Virus record (IMG/VR): IMGVR_UViG_3300032297_000671
Location: 1 to 53,301 of that record
DNA length: 53,301 bases
Direction: 5' to 3' (one strand)
Source: a virus
Shown here piece by piece: positions 1-7,233 of this stretch (within the stretch, counting starts at the first letter, position 1; the number at the start of each line of letters is the position of its first letter). The notes below the pieces were generated by a model. It did not search any database. It had not been told where the DNA came from and saw only the letters and a list, made by a program, of their open reading frames with translations. A program made the translations under genes and the position numbers.

Positions 1-438
1 ATCTCCCGTTTGAATTTAGGAAGAATTGAAGCAGCTGAAAAAAACTTAACCGAGGCTAAGGATAAGCTCTCGAGAAAAGTTTACGCAGTTCAATTTGAAA
101 GCATGGAAGATATCACTGGATTTGTATCTTTCATTGAGAATGAAGCACAATGGAAGGAAAAGGAATCTTTGGGTATTATCGAGATCTCTAAGATCATGAA
201 TAATATAATCAAGGAGGGTATTAAAGATAATATCGTTTATCTTCAATCATTACCTCTTGAAGCTAGTCACTATTTTCTTTCAAAACAAAGTGGATCTGGA
301 TTGGCTGCTGCAGAAAGATTTATCAAGATGTTAAAGCCTTTCGAAAGAGCGCTAGAGTCTGCTAAAAAAGATGCTATGGAAATTCAGGCACTTGAGAAAG
401 AACTTGCTGCTGCACAACAAGGACTTGATCTTGCTTAA
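1..438 (+). CDS. Unidentified alpha-helical protein, 5' end outside the window
   Basis: The reading frame is open from the first base of the window, so the gene very likely begins upstream; a TTG at base 10 is the only start-like codon near the edge and is a weak choice. The visible 145 residues are mostly helical, rich in Lys, Glu and Ala, and end in a probable coiled coil (AKKDAMEIQALEKELAAAQQ). I recognise no family or catalytic motif. A hairpin terminator follows 24 bases after the stop, so this gene ends a transcription unit. A structural or DNA-associated phage protein is possible, but this is a guess. Confidence 0.6.
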   Translation: MSRLNLGRIEAAEKNLTEAKDKLSRKVYAVQFESMEDITGFVSFIENEAQWKEKESLGIIEISKIMNNIIKEGIKDNIVYLQSLPLEASHYFLSKQSGSGLAAAERFIKMLKPFERALESAKKDAMEIQALEKELAAAQQGLDLA

Positions 439-461
439 TTAGCAGAAGATATAAATAACTT

Positions 462-487
462 AAAAGCACCTTAGGGTGCTTTTTTTG
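462..487 (+). terminator. Rho-independent terminator
   Basis: The stem AAAGCACC / GGTGCTTT with loop TTAG is followed by a run of seven T. It closes the transcription unit of the partial first gene and lies just before the late-promoter-like motif of the next unit. Confidence 0.85.
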
Positions 488-505
488 TGGTTAAAGTTTT
501 TTTAT

Positions 506-516
506 GGATATATAAA
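506..516 (+). promoter_or_regulatory. Putative late promoter (GGATATATAAA)
   Basis: This copy of the recurring motif NGATATATARA ends 14 bases before the ATG at 531 and follows a terminator. It resembles the T4 late promoter TATAAATA. Recognition by the gp55-like factor encoded at 5753 is inferred. Confidence 0.6.
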
Positions 517-530
517 GAAATCTAAAAATT

Positions 531-821
531 ATGAATAACATGTTACAAAAGATTAAGGACAATTTCAACATTATCCTTTTATGTTTTCTGGTAATTCTTT
601 TTTTCAGACAATGTAGCGTAAATAGCAATGTTGCTAAAATTAAAAAAGAGAACCTTGAAATTTCTGCTAAACTTGATTCTATCAATACTCTTACTAAAGA
701 GGAAATGAGAAAAGAGATGAACCAGGTTATGTTCGAATTTCTAATTTATGAAGATGATTTTGATAAAAAGAAAATCTCTCTATCTGACATTAAAAACAAA
801 ATAGAAGGTGAAGACAAATAA
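531..821 (+). CDS. Small membrane-anchored coiled-coil protein
   Basis: This 96-residue protein has one N-terminal membrane segment (about residues 13-27, IILLCFLVILFF) followed by a charged helical domain with coiled-coil character. The topology, one N-terminal anchor with a soluble helix, is like that of an inner-membrane spanin or a small phage membrane protein, but no lysozyme or holin gene lies next to it, so I do not assign lysis. It overlaps the next membrane protein gene by 14 bases, implying co-translation. A late-promoter-like motif lies just upstream. Confidence 0.7.
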   Translation: MNNMLQKIKDNFNIILLCFLVILFFRQCSVNSNVAKIKKENLEISAKLDSINTLTKEEMRKEMNQVMFEFLIYEDDFDKKKISLSDIKNKIEGEDK

Positions 822-1593
822 AAAATCAAAGTTAGTAGGTGGTTTTATTATAGGAACCTTTGTATCACTGTACCTAATGGTATCTGTGATCTCTACTATT
901 CACGTGATAGACTTTTTCAAACTTTCTAATCCGACTTGGCTGGCAGTTTCCCTTGCTATAGCTTTTGAAGTTGGTGCAGCGGCTTCTCTTGCTTCTTTGA
1001 TAGCTATGCATAAAATGAATAAGACTCTAGTTTGGATTCTATTCTTTTTACTTACTGGAATGCAAGCAATGGGTAATACTTACTATGCTTATGTAAATCT
1101 CCACGATTTTACTGCATGGAGTGAATTATTTGGATTGATCGAGGAAGATCTTATATTTCAAAAAAGAGTACTCTCGATAGTTAGTGGTGCTATATTACCT
1201 ATTGTAGCACTTGGATTTATTAAATCCCTAGTTGACTATATAAAACCTGAAGATGGTGATTTAGACGATGTGGTGAATAATAACGGTCCGGAAGAAGTAG
1301 AAAAAGGAGAGGACGATAAAGCATCTAAATATCCTGAATTTGATAACAATATACTCGATCTCCAGGATTCTAATGTTAATAAAATATATGAGCCATTAGA
1401 AACCACCAAATTTAATTACGAGACAGAGAACATATCTGAAGAAAAAGAAGTTCCTGCTAAAAGTGATGTAAGAGAGATCAAGATAGATGATAACTCAATT
1501 TCATCGGAGTTTGAAAATGCAAATTCAAACAAATCTTCCCACCAGAGGGTTACACTGCCTTCAGCTGGAGACTCAAATCCTACTAGATTATAA
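808..1593 (+). CDS. Multi-spanning membrane protein with acidic cytoplasmic tail
   Basis: The 261-residue product starts at a GTG inside the preceding gene. The N-terminal 150 residues carry about four hydrophobic helices (near residues 10-32, 43-66, 72-90 and 122-142). The C-terminal 110 residues are polar, acidic and low complexity (about GDLDDVVNNNGPEEVEKGED onward), so probably disordered. No transporter or enzyme motif is visible. The TAATG overlap with the next gene at 1593 indicates one operon from 531 to 2812. Function unknown; a host-membrane modifying role is possible. Confidence 0.75.
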   Translation: MKTNKKSKLVGGFIIGTFVSLYLMVSVISTIHVIDFFKLSNPTWLAVSLAIAFEVGAAASLASLIAMHKMNKTLVWILFFLLTGMQAMGNTYYAYVNLHDFTAWSELFGLIEEDLIFQKRVLSIVSGAILPIVALGFIKSLVDYIKPEDGDLDDVVNNNGPEEVEKGEDDKASKYPEFDNNILDLQDSNVNKIYEPLETTKFNYETENISEEKEVPAKSDVREIKIDDNSISSEFENANSNKSSHQRVTLPSAGDSNPTRL

Positions 1594-2267
1594 TGACAGC
1601 AAACATTGGTGATGATTTAGATATTTATGGTGGTGGAGCATCAAATGGTGCCACTGGTTCTAACGCATTTTTTGGGCTTGGTACTGCAAACCCAGGACTT
1701 AAGACAGGGCAGACTGGTCCATTTACCACCCAATATACTCTTATAGCTAATACTGAGGGATCTTTAAGAAGAGTGAACCTTACGTTCTCTAATTTTAATG
1801 ACCCACATGAAGTTAGATTATTCAATACATCACTTAATGTAGTTTACCAAGCAACAACAGACGATAAGCTTGAGCTGGTTGACTTCTTTCATCCTATACA
1901 ATCATTCTCAGGATACCAAAAACAGACTTTTGTTATTGCACCCGATACATCAGTAAACCTAGATCCAGGTGACTTTGACACTACGTACGGTGAGGTTAGC
2001 TTGGTTATGGCGAAAGCTGATTATTATGCTGATGCAACGGAAGACCAAAGGGTTCTTTATTGGCATTACAATAGCGTGGAGCGATACGTCATGAGTGATT
2101 TCATGGTCCTATCGGGTCAAGTTAAGCCTTATGCTTCTTGGAAGGGATGGGAGGTTTATCCTGACCCTAATAACCAAGCAGGATACACAGGTGCTGCTAC
2201 TGGAGGATTTATCTTTTCGAATCCGACTGAGTATTCTGTAAAATTAACAATATTGACAGCGAGCTAA
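1593..2267 (+). CDS. Beta-rich protein, paralogue of the next gene
   Basis: The 224-residue protein is rich in Gly, Thr, Asn and aromatic residues in an alternating pattern typical of beta-sandwich or fibre-type virion proteins, with no signal peptide or membrane segment. Its last 20 residues (FSNPTEYSVKLTILTAS) match the end of the downstream protein (FTNPHTDFSVKLEILVAR), and both share an upstream [DQ]xMxLSG segment, so the two are divergent paralogues. Start and stop codons overlap its neighbours (TAATG at both junctions). A virion decoration or fibre component is my inference; no family recognised. Confidence 0.7.
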   Translation: MTANIGDDLDIYGGGASNGATGSNAFFGLGTANPGLKTGQTGPFTTQYTLIANTEGSLRRVNLTFSNFNDPHEVRLFNTSLNVVYQATTDDKLELVDFFHPIQSFSGYQKQTFVIAPDTSVNLDPGDFDTTYGEVSLVMAKADYYADATEDQRVLYWHYNSVERYVMSDFMVLSGQVKPYASWKGWEVYPDPNNQAGYTGAATGGFIFSNPTEYSVKLTILTAS

Positions 2268-2812
2268 TGGCAACAAGACCTATAATTTGTCCACCAGTCC
2301 CTGCAAGCGGATTTATCTTCTTTAAGGATAAATTTGTCTTAGAGGAAGATTATAACATGACGACTTTTTTTGATTTTAAAAATATGATCGATGTCGTTTC
2401 TGCCTATTCTAGATTGAGAGTAACTCTAGATGCTGGAAAAAGTATAAAGATTAGTCAAACCGATCTTGCTGATGAATATGGATACGTCAAATGGATAGCA
2501 GTAAAGGTTAAATATCCTGCTCCCATAAATCCTATCCTATATGGATCTCAGGTTCCTATTATACCAGGAGTCCCTACACCAACTAACGGAACACCGCAAG
2601 TTCAAAAGTACATAACGTGGACATATCAAGGAAAGACATATAACATAGGACAATTAATGATACTTTCTGGTCCTAGGGTTGGGTCAACTGATGCTGATCA
2701 GACTGGATGGAATTTAAGTAAAGATACATTCCCGTACAATAATGGGGGTATAACTTTTACTAATCCACATACTGATTTTTCCGTAAAATTAGAGATATTG
2801 GTGGCTAGATAA
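2267..2812 (+). CDS. Beta-rich protein, paralogue of the preceding gene
   Basis: This 181-residue product shares the C-terminal module of the 1593 gene: GQLMILSG near residue 128 and the ending FSVKLEILVAR. The middle holds a Pro-rich linker (about residues 85-108). It lacks obvious membrane or catalytic features. It is the last gene of the 531-2812 operon. As with its neighbour, a surface-exposed virion protein is plausible but unproven. Confidence 0.7.
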   Translation: MATRPIICPPVPASGFIFFKDKFVLEEDYNMTTFFDFKNMIDVVSAYSRLRVTLDAGKSIKISQTDLADEYGYVKWIAVKVKYPAPINPILYGSQVPIIPGVPTPTNGTPQVQKYITWTYQGKTYNIGQLMILSGPRVGSTDADQTGWNLSKDTFPYNNGGITFTNPHTDFSVKLEILVAR

Positions 2813-2837
2813 GGTCTAATTTTTCTTATTATATGTT

Positions 2838-2848
2838 GAATATATAAG
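2838..2848 (+). promoter_or_regulatory. Secondary late-promoter-like motif (GAATATATAAG)
   Basis: This is a variant of the recurrent motif, 57 bases before the ATG at 2906 and upstream of a second, better placed copy at 2875. The same variant (AATATATAAGA) precedes the minus-strand gene ending at 36706. Confidence 0.4.
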
Positions 2849-2874
2849 AAAGAAGGTTTCAATCTCGCTAAAGA

Positions 2875-2885
2875 GATATATAGAA
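2875..2885 (+). promoter_or_regulatory. Putative late promoter (GATATATAGAA)
   Basis: This copy of the NGATATATARA motif ends 20 bases before the ATG at 2906, in a 93-base gap that otherwise holds nothing else recognisable. Confidence 0.6.
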
Positions 2886-2905
2886 AGCAAAAAAACTAAA
2901 GTAAA

Positions 2906-5518
2906 ATGGATTTACTAAATCAATTGAAAACTCTAAGAGATAATACTAATTCTCCTGAAGTGAGAACACTGTGTGAATCTCACATAAAAAACATCCAAGA
3001 AGGAACTGTTACTTTGAATGAATCTGAAATTATTGAATCGGTTAACGAGGCAAATAATTCTGCTTCGAATGAAGTAAATCCAATGGAAATGCTAAGAAAG
3101 CAAGAACTTGAAAAATCTAAATCAATGGCTTCTAGACTTATGGAGTCTTGGGGTGGTTTAGGATCTTCTTTTTCTAAAACTTCTGGTTCTTACGTTGACG
3201 GAAAAACTGAGGAGAAAAAAGACTTAGCTTCTAATATTTCTGAGAGCCTATCTCAATTTGCTGATAATGATCCTGCAGCTAAAGCATTTGTTCAGTCACA
3301 AGGAGTTAATAACTTAGGAGTTTATGAATCTATACTTTCTATAAAAGGACAAGGAATATATGAGCATCCTAATGTTAAGGTTCTTTGTGAGAAATACACA
3401 CACCTTATTAAGTCTCAAAATTTACCAGAGTTTCTTGTAGCTGAATCGTTTGCTTCAGAAATACAAAACTTTACATGGGACAATAAAGTAAAATCCATTT
3501 ACGAAAAAATTTCAGAGAGCTTAAATTCTCTTAAACCTGAGATTGAGGTTTCTAAAGCTTTATATTCGATCGAAAGAAATGCTGGATCTGATTTCTATTC
3601 TCCTGTTACAGAGTCATTGAACAAATGGCTAGTTTCTGAGAATAAATCGGTTGCTTTGTTATCAAAAGAATTGTCTAGATGGTCTTTCAATCCAGCTGTA
3701 AGAAATCTTGTTAATAGTCTTTCATTAATGGAAAGCTCTAATGAAAAATTAAGCATTCCTGTTAATAGTGGAAATTCTTCAGTAAGTAGATTATTCTCTC
3801 CAGTTTTAGTTGGTAGCGGTAAAACAACATTTACTATCGGAAGTAACGTTTTTGAAGGTAATGCAGAAGGTATCAGAAAGTTATCTAACAAGGAGATTTC
3901 AGAATTACCTAAAAACTTTATGAGCTTATTGGAGTCTTTCTATTCTCCGATGGTTAAGGTTAACGAGAGCGGTATCTCATACTTTATTGGCGATAAAGCT
4001 TACAAATTGGTAGGGGAAAACGATTCAGTTAACATTTACTCAAAGGGTAATAAAATTAAATTCGCTGATAATACACAATTGGCAAAACAGATCGCTCTTG
4101 AGATTTCTGGAACTTTTGGTATTAACGAATCAAAAGCAATTTCTGATTTGATCAACATCTACGAAAATTTTGATCAAATCGTAGAATTGGACTTTGCAAA
4201 AAGATTAGATTCTAAGGTTTATGAGGGAGCATCAGTTAATCTTATTAAATGGGAGAATAAGCTCTATTTGAACAAGATCAATTCTGCAATGAATGAGAAT
4301 TCTTTGTACGTTGTAAACGGAACTCAGGCTTCTTCTATGATTAAGGAGTTTTTAAAGTATGACATATCAGAAGGTCTTACCGAGTTTTTAGACGGAGAAA
4401 ATAGAATCAAATCTATCATGATTAACGATAGAGCTCAGATTATTGAAAACATCACTATCGTGGAAAAAGAGATTCAGAAAATCGAAGCTACGATGTCTCA
4501 AAATCCTGTATTTACTAACTCTAAAGAATTACAAAGAGCTAAATCTCTCTTAGAGCAGGAGCTTAATACATTGAGACAAAAATGGTCTGCTGTTAACGAA
4601 GAAATTGAGAAAATCGATTCAGGAGTTTCAGAAGTTCAAAATGTTAACGAGGATGAAAAATTTAATGTTGGAGACTACATTAAAGTTAAAGAGTCTGGAA
4701 ACACAGGAAAAATTATTTCTGTAGATTCTACTTCAGGATCATACACTGTATTGATGGATAATGGCAAAACAGGCGATTATAGAGTAGATGAAATCGTTGA
4801 TATCGAAGAAGCTTTAGCTGATGCAGGTAAAGAGAACGACGAAAAAAGCAAACCACAGGAAGATGAGGAGGAAATAAAGGAGAATGAAATGGCTTCTGCT
4901 CCAACAAAAGCCACTGCCGGTTCTAAAGATATGACTCCTGCTGCTACTATGAAAGCAAATACAACTGCTGCTCCATCTTCGAAAGAGCAAGAAGTTACTA
5001 GCAAAAAAGATGTAGAAAATCTAGATCACGCTAACCTTGAAGAAGCACCTGAGGGTAAAGAAAAAGAAACTAAGTTCGAGGTTAAATTGAAAGATTCGTT
5101 AGTTGATAAGATTGGATACAATGTTAATGAATCAGATCTTGAAAAAACAAATCCTGAACTTGCTGAAGCACCAGGAGGAAAAAGCGATGCTGATTATAAA
5201 GTAGAGATTTCTATCCCTAAAGCTAATAACCCAGAAGCTAGTGATAAAGATCAAGATTTAGCTGATGCACCTGAATCTGGTGTATCTAAGGTAAAGGCTA
5301 ATACAGATCAGAATTTAGCTACCGCTCCAGGTGGAGAATCTGAAGCTGATTATAAAGTTGAAGTTACTATTCCTAAGGCAAATAAGCCAGAAGCTAATGA
5401 TGAAGATCAAAACTTAGCTGATGCACCTGCAGCTGGAACTGAAGCTCAGACTAACGTTGAGGTTAATTCTGAAATGGGATATAACATTGACGAGAGCGAA
5501 GAGTCAAAAAAAAACTAA
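2906..5518 (+). CDS. Large acidic virion-type protein with leader and C-terminal repeats
   Basis: The 870-residue product begins with a leader holding several [L/I]xE sites that fit a T4-type prohead protease: IQE|G (30-32), LNE|S (37-39) and IIE|S (42-44). The middle is helical, with a coiled coil near residues 515-565 and a KOW/SH3-like stretch near 592-622 (KVKESGNTGKIISVDSTSG). From about residue 695 it is acidic with imperfect repeats of the type DLADAP / APGGxSxADYKVExxIPKAN. It ends in the in-frame heptamer A AAA AAC followed directly by TAA, with an open -1 frame beyond. A head-internal or head-associated role is inferred from the leader; no family recognised. Confidence 0.75.
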   Translation: MDLLNQLKTLRDNTNSPEVRTLCESHIKNIQEGTVTLNESEIIESVNEANNSASNEVNPMEMLRKQELEKSKSMASRLMESWGGLGSSFSKTSGSYVDGKTEEKKDLASNISESLSQFADNDPAAKAFVQSQGVNNLGVYESILSIKGQGIYEHPNVKVLCEKYTHLIKSQNLPEFLVAESFASEIQNFTWDNKVKSIYEKISESLNSLKPEIEVSKALYSIERNAGSDFYSPVTESLNKWLVSENKSVALLSKELSRWSFNPAVRNLVNSLSLMESSNEKLSIPVNSGNSSVSRLFSPVLVGSGKTTFTIGSNVFEGNAEGIRKLSNKEISELPKNFMSLLESFYSPMVKVNESGISYFIGDKAYKLVGENDSVNIYSKGNKIKFADNTQLAKQIALEISGTFGINESKAISDLINIYENFDQIVELDFAKRLDSKVYEGASVNLIKWENKLYLNKINSAMNENSLYVVNGTQASSMIKEFLKYDISEGLTEFLDGENRIKSIMINDRAQIIENITIVEKEIQKIEATMSQNPVFTNSKELQRAKSLLEQELNTLRQKWSAVNEEIEKIDSGVSEVQNVNEDEKFNVGDYIKVKESGNTGKIISVDSTSGSYTVLMDNGKTGDYRVDEIVDIEEALADAGKENDEKSKPQEDEEEIKENEMASAPTKATAGSKDMTPAATMKANTTAAPSSKEQEVTSKKDVENLDHANLEEAPEGKEKETKFEVKLKDSLVDKIGYNVNESDLEKTNPELAEAPGGKSDADYKVEISIPKANNPEASDKDQDLADAPESGVSKVKANTDQNLATAPGGESEADYKVEVTIPKANKPEANDEDQNLADAPAAGTEAQTNVEVNSEMGYNIDESEESKKN
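5509..5515 (+). promoter_or_regulatory. Probable -1 ribosomal frameshift site (A AAA AAC)
   Basis: The heptamer is in the correct phase for a tandem slip (zero-frame codons AAA AAC) and the zero-frame stop TAA is the very next codon. Slippage by -1 reads CTA AAA AAA ATA into a 58-codon open frame. A AAA AAC and A AAA AAG are classical slippery sequences. No stable structure is obvious at the usual 5-9 base spacing. Confidence 0.6.
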
Positions 5519-5691
5519 AAAAAATACTTAGTAGAGTTTGGTCGTTTGCACCATCAAGCTCTGATCAAAACGAAAGTCCAAAGCCTTTCGTTGATGATTT
5601 AAAAGATCGAATGAGCGTTGCACCTGATGGTAAAGAACCAGAGGACGCAACGCTCATTTCTTCTGATGAGGATTCTGAAGATCGTAAATAG
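5515..5691 (+). CDS. -1 frame extension of the 870-residue protein
   Basis: An open frame of 58 codons ends at TAG 5689-5691 and has no convincing start of its own: the frame is closed upstream by TGA at 5488 and its only ATG (5611) would leave 26 residues. Its sequence has the same character as the protein it would extend: acidic, Ser-rich, and containing SVAPDGKEPE, close to the EEAPEGKEKE found in the upstream repeats. It is best read as the C-terminus of a 928-residue frameshift product; a sequencing error or a true indel in the A9 run would give the same picture. Confidence 0.6.
   Translation, partial: LKKILSRVWSFAPSSSDQNESPKPFVDDLKDRMSVAPDGKEPEDATLISSDEDSEDRK
5610..5658 (+). repeat. 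12-bp inverted repeat inside the frameshift extension
   Basis: AATGAGCGTTGC (5610-5621) pairs perfectly with GCAACGCTCATT (5647-5658) around a 25-base loop. No T run follows, so it is not a standard terminator. It lies about 95 bases after the slippery site, too far for a classical stimulatory stem. Confidence 0.6.
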
Positions 5692-5752
5692 ACTAGACCG
5701 AAACTATCCTCGAGGTTTGGGGTAAGAATACTAAGAAATATTTCTATAAACT

Positions 5753-6112
5753 ATGGCAAAAGAATATGTTAGAAATGCGGATTTAATGGCCGCTATCCTT
5801 GAATGTAAGGAAAAGGGCGAATTAACTCCGCGTACTATAAAGATGTTCACGCTTATGATAAACGGAATCTCTAAAAAAATGGCTTATAGAGATCCTGAAG
5901 ATAAGGAAGATTGCATGGCTTTTGCTATGGAGGACTTAGTAAAATATTGGAATAGATTTGATCCAACAAAATCTAATAACCCATTCTCGTACTATACACA
6001 AATTGCAAAGAATGGATTTGCGAAAGGATGGAAAAAAATACATCCACCAAAAGCACCAAAAACAATACCTTTTTCTTACATCACTGGTGAGGATAATTCG
6101 TACAACGTTTAA
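5753..6112 (+). CDS. gp55: Late transcription sigma factor, T4 gp55-like
   Basis: The 119-residue protein aligns by eye along most of T4 gp55: VRNADLMAAILECK matches the gp55 start (NNKELLQAI), and residues 75-95 (NPFSYYTQIAKNGFAKGWKK) match gp55 [20 protein letters not shown]. In T4, gp55 replaces sigma70 on core RNA polymerase and reads the simple late promoter TATAAATA with help from gp33 and the clamp gp45. This version is shorter (T4 has 185 residues), mostly at the termini. It precedes head genes gp4 and gp20 and is the natural candidate to read the repeated GATATATARA motif of this genome. Confidence 0.85.
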   Translation: MAKEYVRNADLMAAILECKEKGELTPRTIKMFTLMINGISKKMAYRDPEDKEDCMAFAMEDLVKYWNRFDPTKSNNPFSYYTQIAKNGFAKGWKKIHPPKAPKTIPFSYITGEDNSYNV

Positions 6113-6114
6113 GT

Positions 6115-6600
6115 ATGACAGATATCAAGAAAATAAAACCCAATGGGGATTATAAATCTGGACTCTATGTACCAAAAAACCCTGAAAAGTATATTGGTGA
6201 CGTCCATAATATAATTTGTAGATCCTCGTGGGAATTTAGATTCTGTAGATATTGTGATTCGAACGAGAGAATACTCAAATGGAGTTCAGAACCTTTAAAA
6301 ATTCCTTATTATAATCCGCTCGATAAGAAGGAGCATGTTTATAACGTTGATTTTTATATACAGGTTTTACAGGATGATGATAATAAGCAAGACTGGATAA
6401 TAGAGATAAAACCAGAATCACAATTTAAAAGACCCATCCTGGAAGGTAATGCTACTTTACAAAAGCTAAAATCATACAACCATAAAATGCAAGTCTGGAT
6501 TACTAACCAGGCAAAATTCAAATATGCTAAAGAATGGGCATCTGCGAGAGGATACAAATTTGGTGTGGTTGATGAAAATTTTCTATTTAAAAGCAAGTGA
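6115..6600 (+). CDS. gp4: Head completion protein, T4 gp4-like
   Basis: The 161-residue protein follows T4 gp4 (gp50/65) closely: YVPKNPEKYIGD at residues 19-30 (T4 WVPKNISKYRGD), CRSSWEFRFCRYCD (T4 YRSNWEKFFFEWLD), ILKWSSEPLKIPYY, then DFYIQV and IIEIKPESQ. The conserved E..D..IEIKP pattern is that of a restriction-endonuclease-like fold. In T4 it is needed to finish filled heads before tail joining. It starts 3 bases after the gp55 gene, and its stop overlaps the GTG of the next gene. Confidence 0.88.
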   Translation: MTDIKKIKPNGDYKSGLYVPKNPEKYIGDVHNIICRSSWEFRFCRYCDSNERILKWSSEPLKIPYYNPLDKKEHVYNVDFYIQVLQDDDNKQDWIIEIKPESQFKRPILEGNATLQKLKSYNHKMQVWITNQAKFKYAKEWASARGYKFGVVDENFLFKSK

Positions 6601-7199
6601 AAAACTTTGCTGAGCAAATAAAGGATTATCAGAACGGAGCTCAATCAATTAGTTCCCTGATACAGAAAACAAATTCTCTTTTTGAAGAAAAATATTTTTC
6701 ACCAAACGGAAAGGGTGAACCTTTAAGTGGTAATTATATACCAGGAAAAATATACACTGGAGAATATCTAACCAAGACAGATCTTTCCGATCGTATTAAA
6801 TTCATAGACAGAAGACCTGTATTTCTTTTTATTTCTGAGGAGAAAGTTAATGGTGAAAATATATTAAAAGGTCTTGATCTTAATATAGTTCCTAATGAAT
6901 ATAGAGCTAAAATTTTGGGATCCTATTTTGATAATTTTATAGGTAAGATTTCAGCGAATTTAAAAAATCCACCATCTTTACAGGAGCCTATATTGATAAA
7001 ATCGGTTTACCTTTCGTCCATCTTTGGTAATGATGGATATAAATTTGCTATGAATGGATTTAAAAAATCATATATGAAGTCTGTTAAAATCATATCTTAT
7101 GATGATTGGTCTAAAATACCTTTCTTAACAGATACACAAATACAAGGACTGACTGTTTCGGCGATATATAATCAATATAAGACGAAATTAAATGCTTGA
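6597..7199 (+). CDS. Unidentified protein between gp4 and portal
   Basis: The 200-residue product starts at a GTG overlapping the TGA of gp4. I do not recognise it firmly. A central segment reads PGKIYTGEYLTKTD, RPVFLFI, then LNIVPNEYRAKIL (residues 42-110), an arrangement that in other T4-like phages occurs in small virion proteins near the head-tail genes. No membrane segment or catalytic motif is visible. Position between head completion and portal genes argues for a head, neck or DNA-end-protecting role, but this is context only. Confidence 0.6.
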   Translation: MKNFAEQIKDYQNGAQSISSLIQKTNSLFEEKYFSPNGKGEPLSGNYIPGKIYTGEYLTKTDLSDRIKFIDRRPVFLFISEEKVNGENILKGLDLNIVPNEYRAKILGSYFDNFIGKISANLKNPPSLQEPILIKSVYLSSIFGNDGYKFAMNGFKKSYMKSVKIISYDDWSKIPFLTDTQIQGLTVSAIYNQYKTKLNA

Positions 7200-7233
7200 T
7201 TTGGTCTAAAGAAAGATATTGATGTATTAATAG

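Noticed and set aside
450-457. TATAAATA, an exact T4 late promoter core
   Set aside because: It lies upstream of a terminator with no gene between, so it is probably chance in AT-rich sequence.
5611-5691. Independent small gene starting at the ATG within the extension
   Set aside because: Only 26 codons, start buried in a stem, and the frame is open well upstream in continuity with the slippery site.
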